Below are positions 15,569-24,527 of a stretch of DNA of 64,000 bases, piece by piece (the stretch's first letter is position 1; the number at the start of each line of letters is the position of its first letter). The notes below the pieces were generated by a model, which searched no databases, was not told the DNA's origin, and worked only from the letters and a program-made list of their open reading frames with translations. Origin of the DNA: Streptomyces paludis (GTDB lineage Bacteria; Actinomycetota; Actinomycetes; Streptomycetales; Streptomycetaceae); NCBI RefSeq assembly GCF_003344965.1, contig NZ_CP031194.1, positions 1,860,001 through 1,924,000 on the forward strand, in the 5' to 3' direction. A program made the position numbers and the translations under genes.

Positions 15569-17101
15569 ATGTCCCTTGATGAACGCGCCCCCGCCGCGGT
15601 CCGGACGCTCGCTCCTCCCGTACCCGCTCCTCCCGTACCCGCCCGTGCCTACGTACCGCGCCTGTCCGGGGCGGTGGTCGCCCTCGCGCCCGCGCTGCTG
15701 ACCGTGGTGCTCGGGCTCTGGGGCATCCGCAGACAGAACAGCATGTGGGGGGACGAGTCCGTCACGTACCAGCTCGCCCACCGCGAGCTGTCGGAGATCT
15801 GGCTCACCGCCCAGCACGTCGATCTGGTCCATGCGCTCCACTACGCCCTGATGCACGGGCTCTACGGCGTCTTCGGCGGCGGGCTGCTGACGCTGCGACT
15901 GCCGTCGGTGCTGGCGATGGCCCTGGCGGCGGCCGGAGTCGGGCTGCTGGGGCTGCGGCTGGCGGGTCCCCGCGCGGGGCTGCTGGCCGGGCTGGTGTTT
16001 CCGCTCATCCCCCAGATGCAGCGGTACGCGCAGGAGGGCCGCTCGTACGCGCTGGTGTGCGCCCTGGTCACCTGGGCCACGTACGCGCTCGTCGTCGGTG
16101 TCGCGCGGCACGCCCGGTGGCGGTGGGCGCTCTACGGCGCCACCATGCTGCTCGCCTGTCTGCTCCATGAGTTCGCGGTCCTCGCCCTGGTCGCACACGG
16201 TGTCACCCTGTTTGTCTCCGGGGTGCCGCGGCCGGTGCTGCGGGCGTGGAGTGTGACCGCCGCGGTCGTCGTGGTGGCGCTGCTGCCGCTGGTGGTCGGC
16301 AGTGCGGGGCAGTCGGGGCAGGTGTCCTGGATCGGCTGGCCGGGGACACGGCTGCTGGGTTTCCTGGTCATGGTGGCCGTGGGACTGGTGTGTGCCCGGG
16401 CGCCGCTGGCGGCGCGGGGGCCCGTACGGCTGCCTGTGCTGGCGCTGCCGATCCTGGTGCTTCCGACCCTTCTGCTGCTGCTCGCCGCCCCGGTCAAGCC
16501 GCTCTATGTCGACCGGTACGTGCTCTACAGCGGTATCGGGTTCGCGTTGCTGCTGGGCGCCTGGATGGACCATATGCACCGGCTCCACCCGTCCTCCCGT
16601 ATCGCGTGGGTCGCGGTGGTGGTCGCCCTGGCCTCGCTCGTCCCGACGACCCTTTCGCTGCGGACGCCCGCGAGCCGGGGCGACGATGTCATCGCCATCG
16701 GCGCCGCCGTACGGGAGCAGGGCCGTCCCGGCGACGGGCTGATCTATCTCTCCGGCCGGCACCGGGTCTGGACGGAGGCGTACCCGGAGGACACCCGGGC
16801 CCTGACGGATCTGGCCCTGGACCGGGATCCCGTCGCCTCGAACACACTGGCCGGTGTGGAGCTTCCGGCCCGGGAGATAGCGGCGCGCATGCTGGAGTTC
16901 GACCGGATCGTCGCGGTCCGCGACCCGTTCCGCGGGCAGTCGCACATGAACCCGCAGGAGGAGGCGAAGACACGCACCCTGCGGCGCCACTTCCGCGAGG
17001 ACGGGACAACGCACGTCAGGGGCGCGCGGATCACTGTCTACGTACGCGACCACACCAAGTCACCCGAACAGGCGCAGGCGCCGCTGCCGACCGCGAGGTG
17101 A
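15569..17101 (+). CDS. GT-C fold membrane glycosyltransferase (ArnT/PMT-like)
   Basis: A 510-residue integral membrane protein with about ten to twelve hydrophobic segments and a soluble C-terminal region of about 140 residues. The first extracytoplasmic loop holds WGDESVTYQLAHRELSEIW, the acidic motif of GT-C transferases that use polyprenyl-phosphate sugars, and a second loop has QRYAQEGRSYAL, typical of the actinobacterial 'glycosyltransferase family 39-like' group. Such proteins transfer sugars to cell-surface glycans, lipids or proteins outside the membrane. Acceptor unknown. It is divergent from the two-component system and may be regulated by it, which is inference from position only. 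Confidence 0.8.
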   Translation: MSLDERAPAAVRTLAPPVPAPPVPARAYVPRLSGAVVALAPALLTVVLGLWGIRRQNSMWGDESVTYQLAHRELSEIWLTAQHVDLVHALHYALMHGLYGVFGGGLLTLRLPSVLAMALAAAGVGLLGLRLAGPRAGLLAGLVFPLIPQMQRYAQEGRSYALVCALVTWATYALVVGVARHARWRWALYGATMLLACLLHEFAVLALVAHGVTLFVSGVPRPVLRAWSVTAAVVVVALLPLVVGSAGQSGQVSWIGWPGTRLLGFLVMVAVGLVCARAPLAARGPVRLPVLALPILVLPTLLLLLAAPVKPLYVDRYVLYSGIGFALLLGAWMDHMHRLHPSSRIAWVAVVVALASLVPTTLSLRTPASRGDDVIAIGAAVREQGRPGDGLIYLSGRHRVWTEAYPEDTRALTDLALDRDPVASNTLAGVELPAREIAARMLEFDRIVAVRDPFRGQSHMNPQEEAKTRTLRRHFREDGTTHVRGARITVYVRDHTKSPEQAQAPLPTAR

Positions 17102-17172
17102 CAGAACGGCGCATCCCACAACTCCGGTCCGGCCGGGGGCAGTCGCGCCTCCCGGCCGGTCCGGCCCGAACG

Positions 17173-17219
17173 CCGCAGCCGTAGCAAACGCCACCCCCGG
17201 GCGCCCGCTACGGCTGCGG
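17173..17219. terminator. Convergent terminator with perfect 13-bp stem
   Basis: CCGCAGCCGTAGC (17173-17185) pairs with GCTACGGCTGCGG (17207-17219) around a 21-base loop. The right arm overlaps the last codons of the SorC-type gene. A second imperfect stem (about 17125-17160) lies just upstream, so the pair probably ends transcription from both sides. Confidence 0.65.
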
Positions 17220-18305
17220 CTCGTCGACCAGCCGCCGGGCCGTGGTGCTGTCGGTGACCAGGGCGGTGATCCAGCGGCCGCGGACCGCGCCCAGCACCGC
17301 CGGGTACTTCGCGGCCCCGCCCGCGACGCCGATCCGGCGCGGCACGGTGCGCAGTTGGTCGACGGAGATCCCGATGGTCCGCTCGCCCAGCCCGGCGTCG
17401 ACGTGGATCCCGTTCTCGTCGAAGAAGCGCTGGCAGATGTCGCCGACGGCGCCCAGCGACCGCAGCCGGGCCATCTCCTCCGCCGCGATGGCGTTGCCGC
17501 TCAGCCGGAGCAGCGGTGACGGCTCCAGGCTCCCTATCCCGACCAGTACGGCGGTGAGCCGCTGCCACGCCTGGCTGACCTCGGTCACCGACGGGTCGTG
17601 CAGCAGCGACAGCCGGGCCTCGGCCGAGCCGACCAGCCCGGGGGCCCGTACGAACAGCGGTGTGCCGCCGGTCAGTTGGGCCAGCCGTACGGTGAGCCGG
17701 GTCGCCTGCACCTGTCCCTGCGGGTCGCCCATGCCGCCCATCAGCTGCACCACCTGGTCGGCCACCTGGTGCTTGCCCGGCTGCATGGCGCTGGCCGCCT
17801 CCAGCAGGGTCTCGCTCCAGGTGGAGACGCCGATGAAGTCCCCGGCCCGGAAGGCGGTCTCCAGATAGCTGGCCGCCGCCGAACCGAGCGCCCGCAGCAG
17901 GCTGCGGGGGTGGTCCAGGAAGTCGTCCCCCTCGACGATCACCACGTCCGCCAGCTGGTACCGCTCCGCGACCGCGTCCTCCAGCTCGCTGTGGATGCCC
18001 TCCGGGGACACCACGACGGTACGGACCACACCGAGCGAGGCGGCGGTGCGCAGCAGCCGGGACACGCCGGCCTGCGAGAGGTTGAGCGCGTCGGCGATCT
18101 GCGCCTGGCGCAGGCCGCGTTCGTGGTACATCCGGGCGACGCGGACGATCAGCCGGAGCTTGTCGACCGACTCATGGCCGGTGAGGTCAGGGGACACCCG
18201 CCGAAGACTACTGAGGTTCGGGCGGGTTGGACCTGCCGGGGAACCTCCGGGATCAAGGGCCCGGGCCCGGTCGGGGGTTCCCGGCGGGAGCGCCGGCGGA
18301 CTCAT
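17208..18305 (-). CDS. SorC/DeoR-type sugar-binding transcriptional regulator
   Basis: A 365-residue regulator. After a Pro/Arg-rich N-terminus of about 55 residues comes a helix-turn-helix (LRQAQIADALNLSQAGVSRLL) and a large SorC-type effector domain (VVSPEGIHSELEDAVAERYQ ... GVAGGAAKYPAVLGAVRGRW) that binds phosphorylated sugars in known members. The ATG at 18305 overlaps the kinase stop as ATGA and has GGAGGTGA seven bases upstream, so the extended N-terminus is real. It is the last gene of the transketolase operon. I infer that it binds the palindrome TGAATATNNATTCA found in front of both divergent operons and is released by a sugar phosphate made by the kinase. Confidence 0.9.
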   Translation of the reverse strand: MSPPALPPGTPDRARALDPGGSPAGPTRPNLSSLRRVSPDLTGHESVDKLRLIVRVARMYHERGLRQAQIADALNLSQAGVSRLLRTAASLGVVRTVVVSPEGIHSELEDAVAERYQLADVVIVEGDDFLDHPRSLLRALGSAAASYLETAFRAGDFIGVSTWSETLLEAASAMQPGKHQVADQVVQLMGGMGDPQGQVQATRLTVRLAQLTGGTPLFVRAPGLVGSAEARLSLLHDPSVTEVSQAWQRLTAVLVGIGSLEPSPLLRLSGNAIAAEEMARLRSLGAVGDICQRFFDENGIHVDAGLGERTIGISVDQLRTVPRRIGVAGGAAKYPAVLGAVRGRWITALVTDSTTARRLVDEPQP

Positions 18306-19816
18306 GGTGTGCTCACCTCCACGGGTCCGGTGGCGTGCCCCCGGGAGCGGGCCACCGCGCGGTGCCAGTCCGCCGTACGCCGCAGCCGGTCGGCCTCCGG
18401 GAGCGCCGGGCGGTGGATGTCGCGGTCCCGGGCCCGGCCCGCGAGGTCCTCGCGGGTGAGCAGGCCGAGGGCGGTGCCCGCCAGGTCGGCGGCGCCGAGC
18501 GCGGACAGGTCGCGGACCCGGGGGCGTTCCACGGTCCGGCCGGAGGTGTCGGCCTGGAGCCGCATCAGGGCGGCGTTGTCGGTGGGGCCGCCGTCGGCGA
18601 GGATCACCGAGACCCGGCCGGCCGCCCGGTCCACGGCCGCGATCACGTCCTCGGTCTGGAAGGCGATCGACTCCAGTGCGGCGCGGGCCAGTTGGGGCAG
18701 TCCGGCGCCCAGGGTGAGGCCGCTGATCAGTCCGCTGGCGTCGTTGTCCCACCAGGGCGCGGCGAGTCCGCCGAAGGCGGGCACCAGATGGACGCCGCCG
18801 GAGTCCTCGGCGGCGCGGGCGGCGAGTTCGCCCTCGCTCTGTCCGAAGAGCCCGGCCAGCCAGCGCAGGGTGGCGCCGGAGGAGCGGATATTGCCTTCCA
18901 GGGCGTATGCGGGCGTGCCGTCGTCCCAGGCGATGGTGAGGCACAACTCGCTTCCGGCTAGGGCCCGTTCCGGCTCCGTGACGAGTCCCATCACCGAGGA
19001 GCCGGTGCCGTACGTGGCCTTCACCCGGCCGGGGCGGAACACCCCGTGGCCCAGCAGGGCGGCGTGCGAGTCGCCGAGGACCGCCGCGACCGGGGTGCCG
19101 TCCCGCAGTGGCGCCAGGCCCAGGACCGGGCGGAACGGGCCGGTGGAGGCGGTCACCCGGGGCAGTGCCTGCCGGGGGACGCCGAAGAGGCCGAGCAGCG
19201 CGTCGTCCCACGTACGGCGGTGGATGTCCAGGAGTTGAGTACGGGCGGCGTTGCCGACCTCGATGACGTGCTCGCCGCCCGCCGCGCCGCCGCCGAGCCG
19301 CCACAGCAGCCAGGAGTCGACGGTGCCCAGACAGAGTTCGCCGCGCCGGGCCCGGTCCCGCCCGGGGTCGTAGGTGTCCAGCAGCCACTGGGCCTTCAGC
19401 GCGCTGAACATCGGGTCGAGCGGCAGTCCGGTGGTGGCCCGGATCTCCGGGCCCGCGCCCTCGGCGGTCAGCCGGGCGCAGCCGGCGGCGGTGCGCCGGT
19501 CCTGCCAGCCGAGTACGGGCCCGGCGGGCTCGCCGGTGGCGCGCTCCCAGAGCAGCAGGGACTCGCGCTGGGTGCTGAGCCCGAGGCCCGCGACCCGGGC
19601 CGGGTCCTGTCCGGCGAGGCAGCCCCGGACGGCGGTGGTCACGCTCTGCCAGATCTCCTCGGCCGACTGCTCCACCCAGCCGGGCCGGGGGTGGGCACTG
19701 CCCAGCGGGGCGGAGGCGGCGGCGACCACCGTACCGGCCGGGTCGACGAGCAGGGCCTTGGTGGCGGAGGTGCCCTGGTCGACGGCGAGCAGCAGCGGGC
19801 CCGGGGCCACGGTCAC
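18302..19816 (-). CDS. FGGY-family carbohydrate kinase
   Basis: A 504-residue sugar kinase of the glycerol/xylulose kinase superfamily. The N-terminal phosphate loop is LLAVDQGTSATKALLVD, the substrate region reads LGLSTQRESLLLWE and VLGWQDRR, and the C-terminal domain holds TYGTGSSVMG and VILADGGPTDNAALMRLQAD with the catalytic-base type aspartate. Length is normal. The GTG start at 19816 overlaps the stop of the transketolase C-subunit gene as GTGA. Placed between a split transketolase and a sugar regulator, it should phosphorylate a ketose that the transketolase then cleaves. In the known D-apiose pathway this step is D-apulose kinase; xylulose or another ketose remains possible. Confidence 0.9.
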   Translation of the reverse strand: MTVAPGPLLLAVDQGTSATKALLVDPAGTVVAAASAPLGSAHPRPGWVEQSAEEIWQSVTTAVRGCLAGQDPARVAGLGLSTQRESLLLWERATGEPAGPVLGWQDRRTAAGCARLTAEGAGPEIRATTGLPLDPMFSALKAQWLLDTYDPGRDRARRGELCLGTVDSWLLWRLGGGAAGGEHVIEVGNAARTQLLDIHRRTWDDALLGLFGVPRQALPRVTASTGPFRPVLGLAPLRDGTPVAAVLGDSHAALLGHGVFRPGRVKATYGTGSSVMGLVTEPERALAGSELCLTIAWDDGTPAYALEGNIRSSGATLRWLAGLFGQSEGELAARAAEDSGGVHLVPAFGGLAAPWWDNDASGLISGLTLGAGLPQLARAALESIAFQTEDVIAAVDRAAGRVSVILADGGPTDNAALMRLQADTSGRTVERPRVRDLSALGAADLAGTALGLLTREDLAGRARDRDIHRPALPEADRLRRTADWHRAVARSRGHATGPVEVSTP

Positions 19817-20787
19817 ACCACCGCCGCGGCGAGCACCTGGTGGACGGCCCGGCGGATGCCCTCGGCGGTGAGCCCGAAGTGTTCCAGCAGGAAGGCGGCG
19901 TCACCGGTGGGGGCGAAGCCGTTGACGCCGAGGAGCCGCATCGGGACCGGGCGGTGCTGGCTGACCAGCGAGGCGACGGCCGCGCCGAGGCCGCCGCTGA
20001 GGGTGGCCTCCTCGACGGTGACCAGGGCACCGGTCTCGGCGGCGGCGCGCAGCACGGTCTCCTCGTCCAGCGGATCGACGAAGGGCGTGTTGAGCACCCG
20101 TACGGAGATGCCCTCGGCGGCCAGCTCCCGGGCCGCGTCCAGGGCGCGGGAGACGAGCGTGCCGATGGCGATGACGGTGACGTCGGTGCCCTCGCGCAGG
20201 GTCACCGCGCGGCCGGGGGCGAAGGGGGCGCCGGGCGGGATGACGTCGGGCACCTTGAAGCGGGGTATCCGCAGGTAGCAGGGGCCTTCGGCGGCGTAGG
20301 CCCAGCGGATGGCGGCGCGGGTCTGCTCGCGGTCGGTGGGCACGAGCACGGGCAGGTCGGCGACCGCGCGGAGCCAGGACAGGTCCTCGATGGAGTGGTG
20401 GGTGGGGCCCAGCTCTCCGTAGGCCATGCCGGGGCTCTGGCCGCAGAGGACGACCTTGTGCCCGCTGTAGGCGCAGTCGGCCTTGATCTGCTCCAGCGCC
20501 CGCCCGGTGAGGAAGGGACCGGCGGCGGAGACGAAGGGGATGAGGCCGCCGTTGGCCAGGCCGGCGCCGACGCCGACGAGGTCCTGTTCCGCGATGCCGA
20601 CGTTGATCAGCCGGTCGGGGAACTCGTCGCGGAAGCCGGTGAGGTTGCTGGAGCCGACGGAGTCGTTGCAGACGGCCACCACCCGGGAGTCCTCACGGGC
20701 CAGGGCGGTCAGCTCCTCCGCGAAGACCTGGCGGCAGTCGTAAACGGGGGCGGGGACGGGCGCGGGGGCGGTGATCGTGTTCGTCAA
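19813..20787 (-). CDS. Transketolase, C-terminal subunit
   Basis: A 324-residue protein equivalent to the middle and C-terminal domains of transketolase. It contains the pyrimidine-binding part (GSSNLTGFRDEFPDRLINVG, GIAEQDLVG) with the catalytic glutamate context and the GPTHHSIEDLSWLRAVADLP segment, then the C-terminal domain. It must pair with the N-subunit encoded just upstream to bind thiamine diphosphate. The start is TTG at 20787, overlapping the upstream stop as TTGA, with GAGGAG eight bases before; the longer open frame ignores this. Split transketolases in catabolic operons are typical of dedicated pathways such as apulose 4-phosphate cleavage to glyceraldehyde-3-P and dihydroxyacetone-P. 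Confidence 0.92.
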   Translation of the reverse strand: MTNTITAPAPVPAPVYDCRQVFAEELTALAREDSRVVAVCNDSVGSSNLTGFRDEFPDRLINVGIAEQDLVGVGAGLANGGLIPFVSAAGPFLTGRALEQIKADCAYSGHKVVLCGQSPGMAYGELGPTHHSIEDLSWLRAVADLPVLVPTDREQTRAAIRWAYAAEGPCYLRIPRFKVPDVIPPGAPFAPGRAVTLREGTDVTVIAIGTLVSRALDAARELAAEGISVRVLNTPFVDPLDEETVLRAAAETGALVTVEEATLSGGLGAAVASLVSQHRPVPMRLLGVNGFAPTGDAAFLLEHFGLTAEGIRRAVHQVLAAAVV

Positions 20788-21665
20788 CGGGACAGCTCCT
20801 CGATCGCGGCGTGCACCTGCTGCTGGTCGGGCACCTTGTGGTGCCACTCGACGCGGTCCTCCATGAAGGAGACACCCTTGCCCTTGACGGTGTCCGCGAT
20901 CACCGCGACCGGGCGGCCGGTGGCCGAGGGCGCGAAGGCGGCGAGCAGCTGGGCGTGGTCATGGCCGTCGACACGGCGGGCCTCCCAGCCGAAGGCGGTC
21001 CATTTGTCGGCCAGCGGCTCCAGCGTCTTGGTGTCCTCGGTACGGGCGCCCTGCTGGAGCCGGTTGCGGTCGACGACCGCGGTGAGCGAGGTCAGCCCGT
21101 AGTGGCCGGCGGTCATGGCCGCCTCCCAGTTGCTGCCCTCCTGCATCTCGCCGTCGCCGAGGACGACCACGGTGCGCCGGTTCTCACCGCGCAGCCGGGC
21201 CGCCAGGGCGGTGCCGACGGCGACCGGGAAGCCGTGGCCGAGGGGGCCGGTGTTGGTCTCCACGCCCGGGACCTTGCGGCGGTTGGGGTGGCCGTTGAGG
21301 GCCGAGAGCGGGGCCATGAAGGTGTCCAGCTCGGCATCGGGGAAGTAGCCGCAGTGGGAGAGCGTGGAGTAGAGGGCGGCGGCGCAGTGGCCCTTGCTCA
21401 GGATGAAGCGGTCCCGGCCCGGGTCGTGGGGGTGCTCGGGATCGACGTCCAGTACGGCCCCGAAGAGCGTGACCAGGATGTCGGTGACGGACAGATCGCC
21501 GCCGATGTGGCCCAGCTGGGACCGGTCGATCATGGTCACGATCCGCAGACGGATGTCGGTGGACATGGCCCGGAGGACTTCCAGGGTCTCGTCCGCTCCG
21601 CCGTCGCGCGTGGCCTTCCGCAGATCGCGATAACGCGCCGCGGCTGCCGGGTCAGCGGTAAGCAT
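20784..21665 (-). CDS. Transketolase, N-terminal subunit
   Basis: A 293-residue protein equal to the first domain of transketolase. It holds the conserved histidines in GHIGGDLSVTDILV and LSKGHCAAALYS, the GPLGHGFPVAVGTALA loop and the thiamine-diphosphate motif GDGEMQEGSNWEAAM ending in VVDRN. It forms the cofactor site with the C-subunit encoded by the next gene. First gene of the four-gene leftward operon, in which every junction is a 4-bp overlap. The promoter and operator lie at 21668-21734. The presence of a separate housekeeping transketolase elsewhere is expected, so this pair is probably pathway-specific. Confidence 0.93.
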   Translation of the reverse strand: MLTADPAAAARYRDLRKATRDGGADETLEVLRAMSTDIRLRIVTMIDRSQLGHIGGDLSVTDILVTLFGAVLDVDPEHPHDPGRDRFILSKGHCAAALYSTLSHCGYFPDAELDTFMAPLSALNGHPNRRKVPGVETNTGPLGHGFPVAVGTALAARLRGENRRTVVVLGDGEMQEGSNWEAAMTAGHYGLTSLTAVVDRNRLQQGARTEDTKTLEPLADKWTAFGWEARRVDGHDHAQLLAAFAPSATGRPVAVIADTVKGKGVSFMEDRVEWHHKVPDQQQVHAAIEELSR

Positions 21666-21667
21666 GG

Positions 21668-21734
21668 TGAATATCCATTCACGCGTTGATGTCTATGTGG
21701 GGCGATAGTGAGGCACCCCCCACCGATGCGTCAA
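21668..21734 (-). promoter_or_regulatory. Promoter and operator of the transketolase operon
   Basis: On the minus strand TTGACG (21729-21734) is followed after 18 bases by CACTAT (21705-21710), giving a predicted start near 21698. The palindrome TGAATATCCATTCA lies at 21668-21681, downstream of that start and 3 bases before the first ATG, the position of a road-block or start-site repressor. The same palindrome core is found before the divergent operon. Confidence 0.65.
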
Positions 21735-21797
21735 GGGATGTGCGAGGCGAGCCGAATGCCCGGTTTAGTTGGGTAGAGAAACGTTCCGGCAATACCC

Positions 21798-21867
21798 TTG
21801 ACACGCCTTTGCGCCCCGGCTTACGTTCCCGGCATTCACCAATCAACGGCATCTGAATATTAATTCA
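21798..21867 (+). promoter_or_regulatory. Promoter and operator of the isomerase-transporter-hydrolase operon
   Basis: TTGACA (21798-21803) and TTACGT (21821-21826) are spaced by 17 bp, a good vegetative-type promoter with a start near 21833. The palindrome TGAATATTAATTCA occupies 21854-21867 and touches the ribosome binding site AGGAGG (21867-21872). It matches the palindrome at 21668-21681 in the motif TGAATATNNATTCA, so one regulator, most likely the SorC-type protein, should control both operons. Confidence 0.7.
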
Positions 21868-21877
21868 GGAGGACCGA

Positions 21878-22849
21878 GTGGCAGTGCGGAATTACGCCGG
21901 CGGCATGTGGAGCTTCGGCCGCATCATCGACCGGTACGCCACCAACGGCTACGGCCCGCCGGTCGGAACCCTGGAGACCATCGAACTGGCGGCCAGGACC
22001 AAAGAGCTGACCGGCCTCGACCTCAACTACCCCTTCGACGAAGGGGTGACCGTCGAACAGGTCAAGGCGGCGCTGACCGCCCACGGTCTGACCGCCACCA
22101 ACATCACCCCCGTCATCTACGACCGCGGCTTCCGCAGCGGGTCCTTCACCTCCGCGGACCCGGACATCCGGCGCGCCGCGACGGACCTCGCCCACGAGTC
22201 GGTCGAGGTGGCCCGCGCCCTGGACGCGCGCTACGTCAAGTTCTGGCCCGGCCAGGACGGCTACGACTACCCGTTCCAGGTGGACTACCCGACCCTGCGG
22301 CGGCACGCCATCGAGGGCATCCGTGATGTCGCCCGTAACTTCCCCGATGTCACCTTCGCCATCGAGTACAAGCTCAAGGAGCCCCGCAACCGGCTCTTCT
22401 GGAGCACCGCCGCCGCCAGCCTGCTCGCCATCGAGCAGATGGGCGCCGACAACGTCGGCCTCGTCGTGGACTTCGGCCACTCCCTCTTCGCCAAGGAGAA
22501 CCCGGCCGAGGCCCTCAGCCTCGCGCACAGCATGGGCCGGCTGGTCGATGTCGAGGTGGACGACAACTACCGCGAGTGGGACGACGACCTGACGGCCGGC
22601 GCCCTCCACCTGGTGGAGACCCTGGAGTTCCTGCACGTCGTCCGCACCATCGACTGGCCCCACCCGCTCAAGCTGGACCTCTTCCCCTACCGGGAGGACC
22701 CGGGCGAGGCCGTCCGGGAGAGCGTCGCCACACTGCGCTCCCTGGAGGACGCCGCCGCCCGGCTTCCCCTCGACGCGCTCCACGCGGCCCAGTCCCGCCA
22801 CGACGCCATGGCCGTACAGCGCCTGGTCCGTACCGCCCTGCTCGGCTGA
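21878..22849 (+). CDS. TIM-barrel sugar isomerase/epimerase (apiose isomerase candidate)
   Basis: A 323-residue xylose-isomerase-like TIM-barrel protein. Metal-binding strands are recognisable: TFAIEYKLKEPRN (Glu), GLVVDFGHSLFAKENPAEAL (Asp and His) and VDVEVDDNYREWDDDL (Glu/Asp), all consistent with a divalent-metal sugar isomerase. The N-terminal WSFGRIIDRYATNGYG is typical of aldose-ketose isomerases of this superfamily. The GTG start follows AGGAGGACCGA. First gene of the rightward operon and divergent from a ketose kinase and split transketolase, so I infer that it makes the ketose for the kinase. In characterised D-apiose pathways an isomerase of this superfamily converts D-apiose to D-apulose. 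Other aldoses cannot be excluded. Confidence 0.85.
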   Translation: MAVRNYAGGMWSFGRIIDRYATNGYGPPVGTLETIELAARTKELTGLDLNYPFDEGVTVEQVKAALTAHGLTATNITPVIYDRGFRSGSFTSADPDIRRAATDLAHESVEVARALDARYVKFWPGQDGYDYPFQVDYPTLRRHAIEGIRDVARNFPDVTFAIEYKLKEPRNRLFWSTAAASLLAIEQMGADNVGLVVDFGHSLFAKENPAEALSLAHSMGRLVDVEVDDNYREWDDDLTAGALHLVETLEFLHVVRTIDWPHPLKLDLFPYREDPGEAVRESVATLRSLEDAAARLPLDALHAAQSRHDAMAVQRLVRTALLG

Positions 22850-22944
22850 TTCCCGCCCCACCTGTCGGACCGGCCCACAACGCCCGCCGGTGAACCCTCC
22901 CCTTCTCTTCTCCCACCCCCCTCCCCGCCCACCCTTGTCTTAGC

Positions 22945-22958
22945 GTTCCCGAGGGAAC
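22945..22958. promoter_or_regulatory. Palindrome before the solute-binding protein gene
   Basis: GTTCCC (22945-22950) and GGGAAC (22953-22958) form a palindrome with a 2-base centre, 22 bp before the ATG at 22980. The 130-bp spacer from the isomerase stop also has a long pyrimidine-rich tract (22884-22940). It may be an mRNA processing or stabilising element that raises binding-protein output, or a second operator. Confidence 0.4.
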
Positions 22959-22979
22959 CAAGATCCTGGAGTTCCAGTC

Positions 22980-24503
22980 ATGCGAAGAGTTCTCATAGGC
23001 GCCGGAGTCGTCGCCGTCCTGGTCGGTACCGCAGCCTGCTCGGGCGGCGCCGCCACCGGGGGCGGGAGCGGGAGCAGGACCCTGACACTCGCGCCGCTCG
23101 TCCCGGCCCAGCCCTGGGACCTGAAGGACGCCGGGCTCGGCAACAACACCCAGTACTACCAGCCGGTCTACGACTCGCTGCTCCGGCTGGACACCGAGGC
23201 CGAGCCCAAGGCCAACCTCGCCACCGAGTGGAGCTACGACAGCACCAACACCGTGCTGACCCTCAAGCTCCGCGACGGTGTGAAGTTCACCGACGGCACC
23301 ACACTGGACGCCGCCGCCGTCAAGGCCAACCTGGAGCACAACAAGACCGGCTCCCAGGAGGCGGCCGGGCAGCTCAAGGGGATCAAGAGCGTCGCGACCG
23401 AGGGCACCGACACCGTCAGGATCACCCTCGCCGCCCCCGACCCGTCGTTCGTCGCCAACCTCGGCTCCGTCGCCGGGATGATCGCCAGCCCCAAGGCCAT
23501 CGAGGCGGGCACCCTCAAGAGCACCCCGGTCGGCTCCGGCCCGTACACCTTGGACAAGTCGGCCACCACCGGCGGCAGCGTCTACACCTTCGTCCGTAAC
23601 AAGGACTACTGGAACATCAAGGCGTTCCCCTTCGACAAGATCGTCCTCAAGCCGCTGAACGACCCCACCGCCGTGCTCAACGCGCTGCGCTCCGGCCAGG
23701 TCGACGGGGCACTCATCACCACCCCGAAGAACGTCGCCGCGGCCAAGTCCGGCGGCCTGAACATCCTGAAGTACGCGCCGGGCGACGTGGCCGGCGTCTA
23801 CATCTGGGACCGCGGCGGCAAGATCTCCCCTCCCCTGGGCAAGCTCAAGGTCCGCCAGGCCATCAACTACGCCTTCGACCGCACCGAGCTGATCAAGTCC
23901 GTGTACCAGGGCGACGGCCAGGCCACCGCTCAGGTCTTCAACCCCACCAGCACCGCCTACGACACCGCCCTCAACGAGAAGTACCCGTACGACCCGGCGA
24001 AGGCGAAGGCCCTGCTGGCCGAGGCCGGCTACCCCAAGGGCTTCAAGGTCGACATCCCCGACCTCAGCGCGATCTTCCCCGAGGCACAGGCCGCCATGGT
24101 CCAGCAGCTCGCCGACGTGGGCATCACCGCCAAGCTGGTGACCGTCCCGCCGGGCGAGGTCATCAACCAGCTGCTCGCCGGCAAGTTCGCGATGTCCTAC
24201 ATGTCGCTCGCCTCCTTCCACTCCTGGGACACGGTGCAGATCCAGATCGGCAAGGACACCACCTGGAACATCTTCAAGAACCAGGACCCCACGGTCACCA
24301 AGCTGATCAACACCGCCCAGCACTCCACCGGCGCCGAGCAGGACACCGCGTTCAAGGAGCTGGACACCCACCTCGTCGACCAGGCGTGGAACGCCCCCTG
24401 GGCCGTCGTGGAGAACTCCTACGCCTACAGCAAGAAGGTCAAGGTCGTCCCGCAGGCGTTCACCCCCGTGCCGGGCATCTACAACTTCACGCCCGCCAAC
24501 TAG
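22980..24503 (+). CDS. ABC transporter solute-binding lipoprotein (SBP_bac_5)
   Basis: A 507-residue extracellular binding protein of the peptide/oligosaccharide class. The signal peptide ends in the lipobox VGTAAC with Cys20. Family marks are YQPVYDSLLRLDTEAEPKAN near the start, LKLRDGVKFTDGTTLDAAAV, and the C-terminal lobe with VRQAINYAFDRTELIKSVYQ and DPAKAKALLAEAGYPKGFK. Although named for peptides, this transporter class also imports plant oligosaccharides in several bacteria, and here all neighbours are carbohydrate genes, so the ligand is inferred to be an apiose-, arabinose- or galactose-containing oligosaccharide. ATG follows CTGGAG. The permease gene begins 24 bp later. Confidence 0.92.
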   Translation: MRRVLIGAGVVAVLVGTAACSGGAATGGGSGSRTLTLAPLVPAQPWDLKDAGLGNNTQYYQPVYDSLLRLDTEAEPKANLATEWSYDSTNTVLTLKLRDGVKFTDGTTLDAAAVKANLEHNKTGSQEAAGQLKGIKSVATEGTDTVRITLAAPDPSFVANLGSVAGMIASPKAIEAGTLKSTPVGSGPYTLDKSATTGGSVYTFVRNKDYWNIKAFPFDKIVLKPLNDPTAVLNALRSGQVDGALITTPKNVAAAKSGGLNILKYAPGDVAGVYIWDRGGKISPPLGKLKVRQAINYAFDRTELIKSVYQGDGQATAQVFNPTSTAYDTALNEKYPYDPAKAKALLAEAGYPKGFKVDIPDLSAIFPEAQAAMVQQLADVGITAKLVTVPPGEVINQLLAGKFAMSYMSLASFHSWDTVQIQIGKDTTWNIFKNQDPTVTKLINTAQHSTGAEQDTAFKELDTHLVDQAWNAPWAVVENSYAYSKKVKVVPQAFTPVPGIYNFTPAN

Positions 24504-24527
24504 CCGGTATCCACGGGAGAAGCAGCC

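Noticed and set aside
18306..20030. Long minus-strand open frame extending the SorC-type gene upstream to 20030
   Set aside because: It lies in another frame of the kinase and transketolase genes, is Arg/Pro-rich without domains, and the real start at 18305 has GGAGGTGA and an ATGA overlap.
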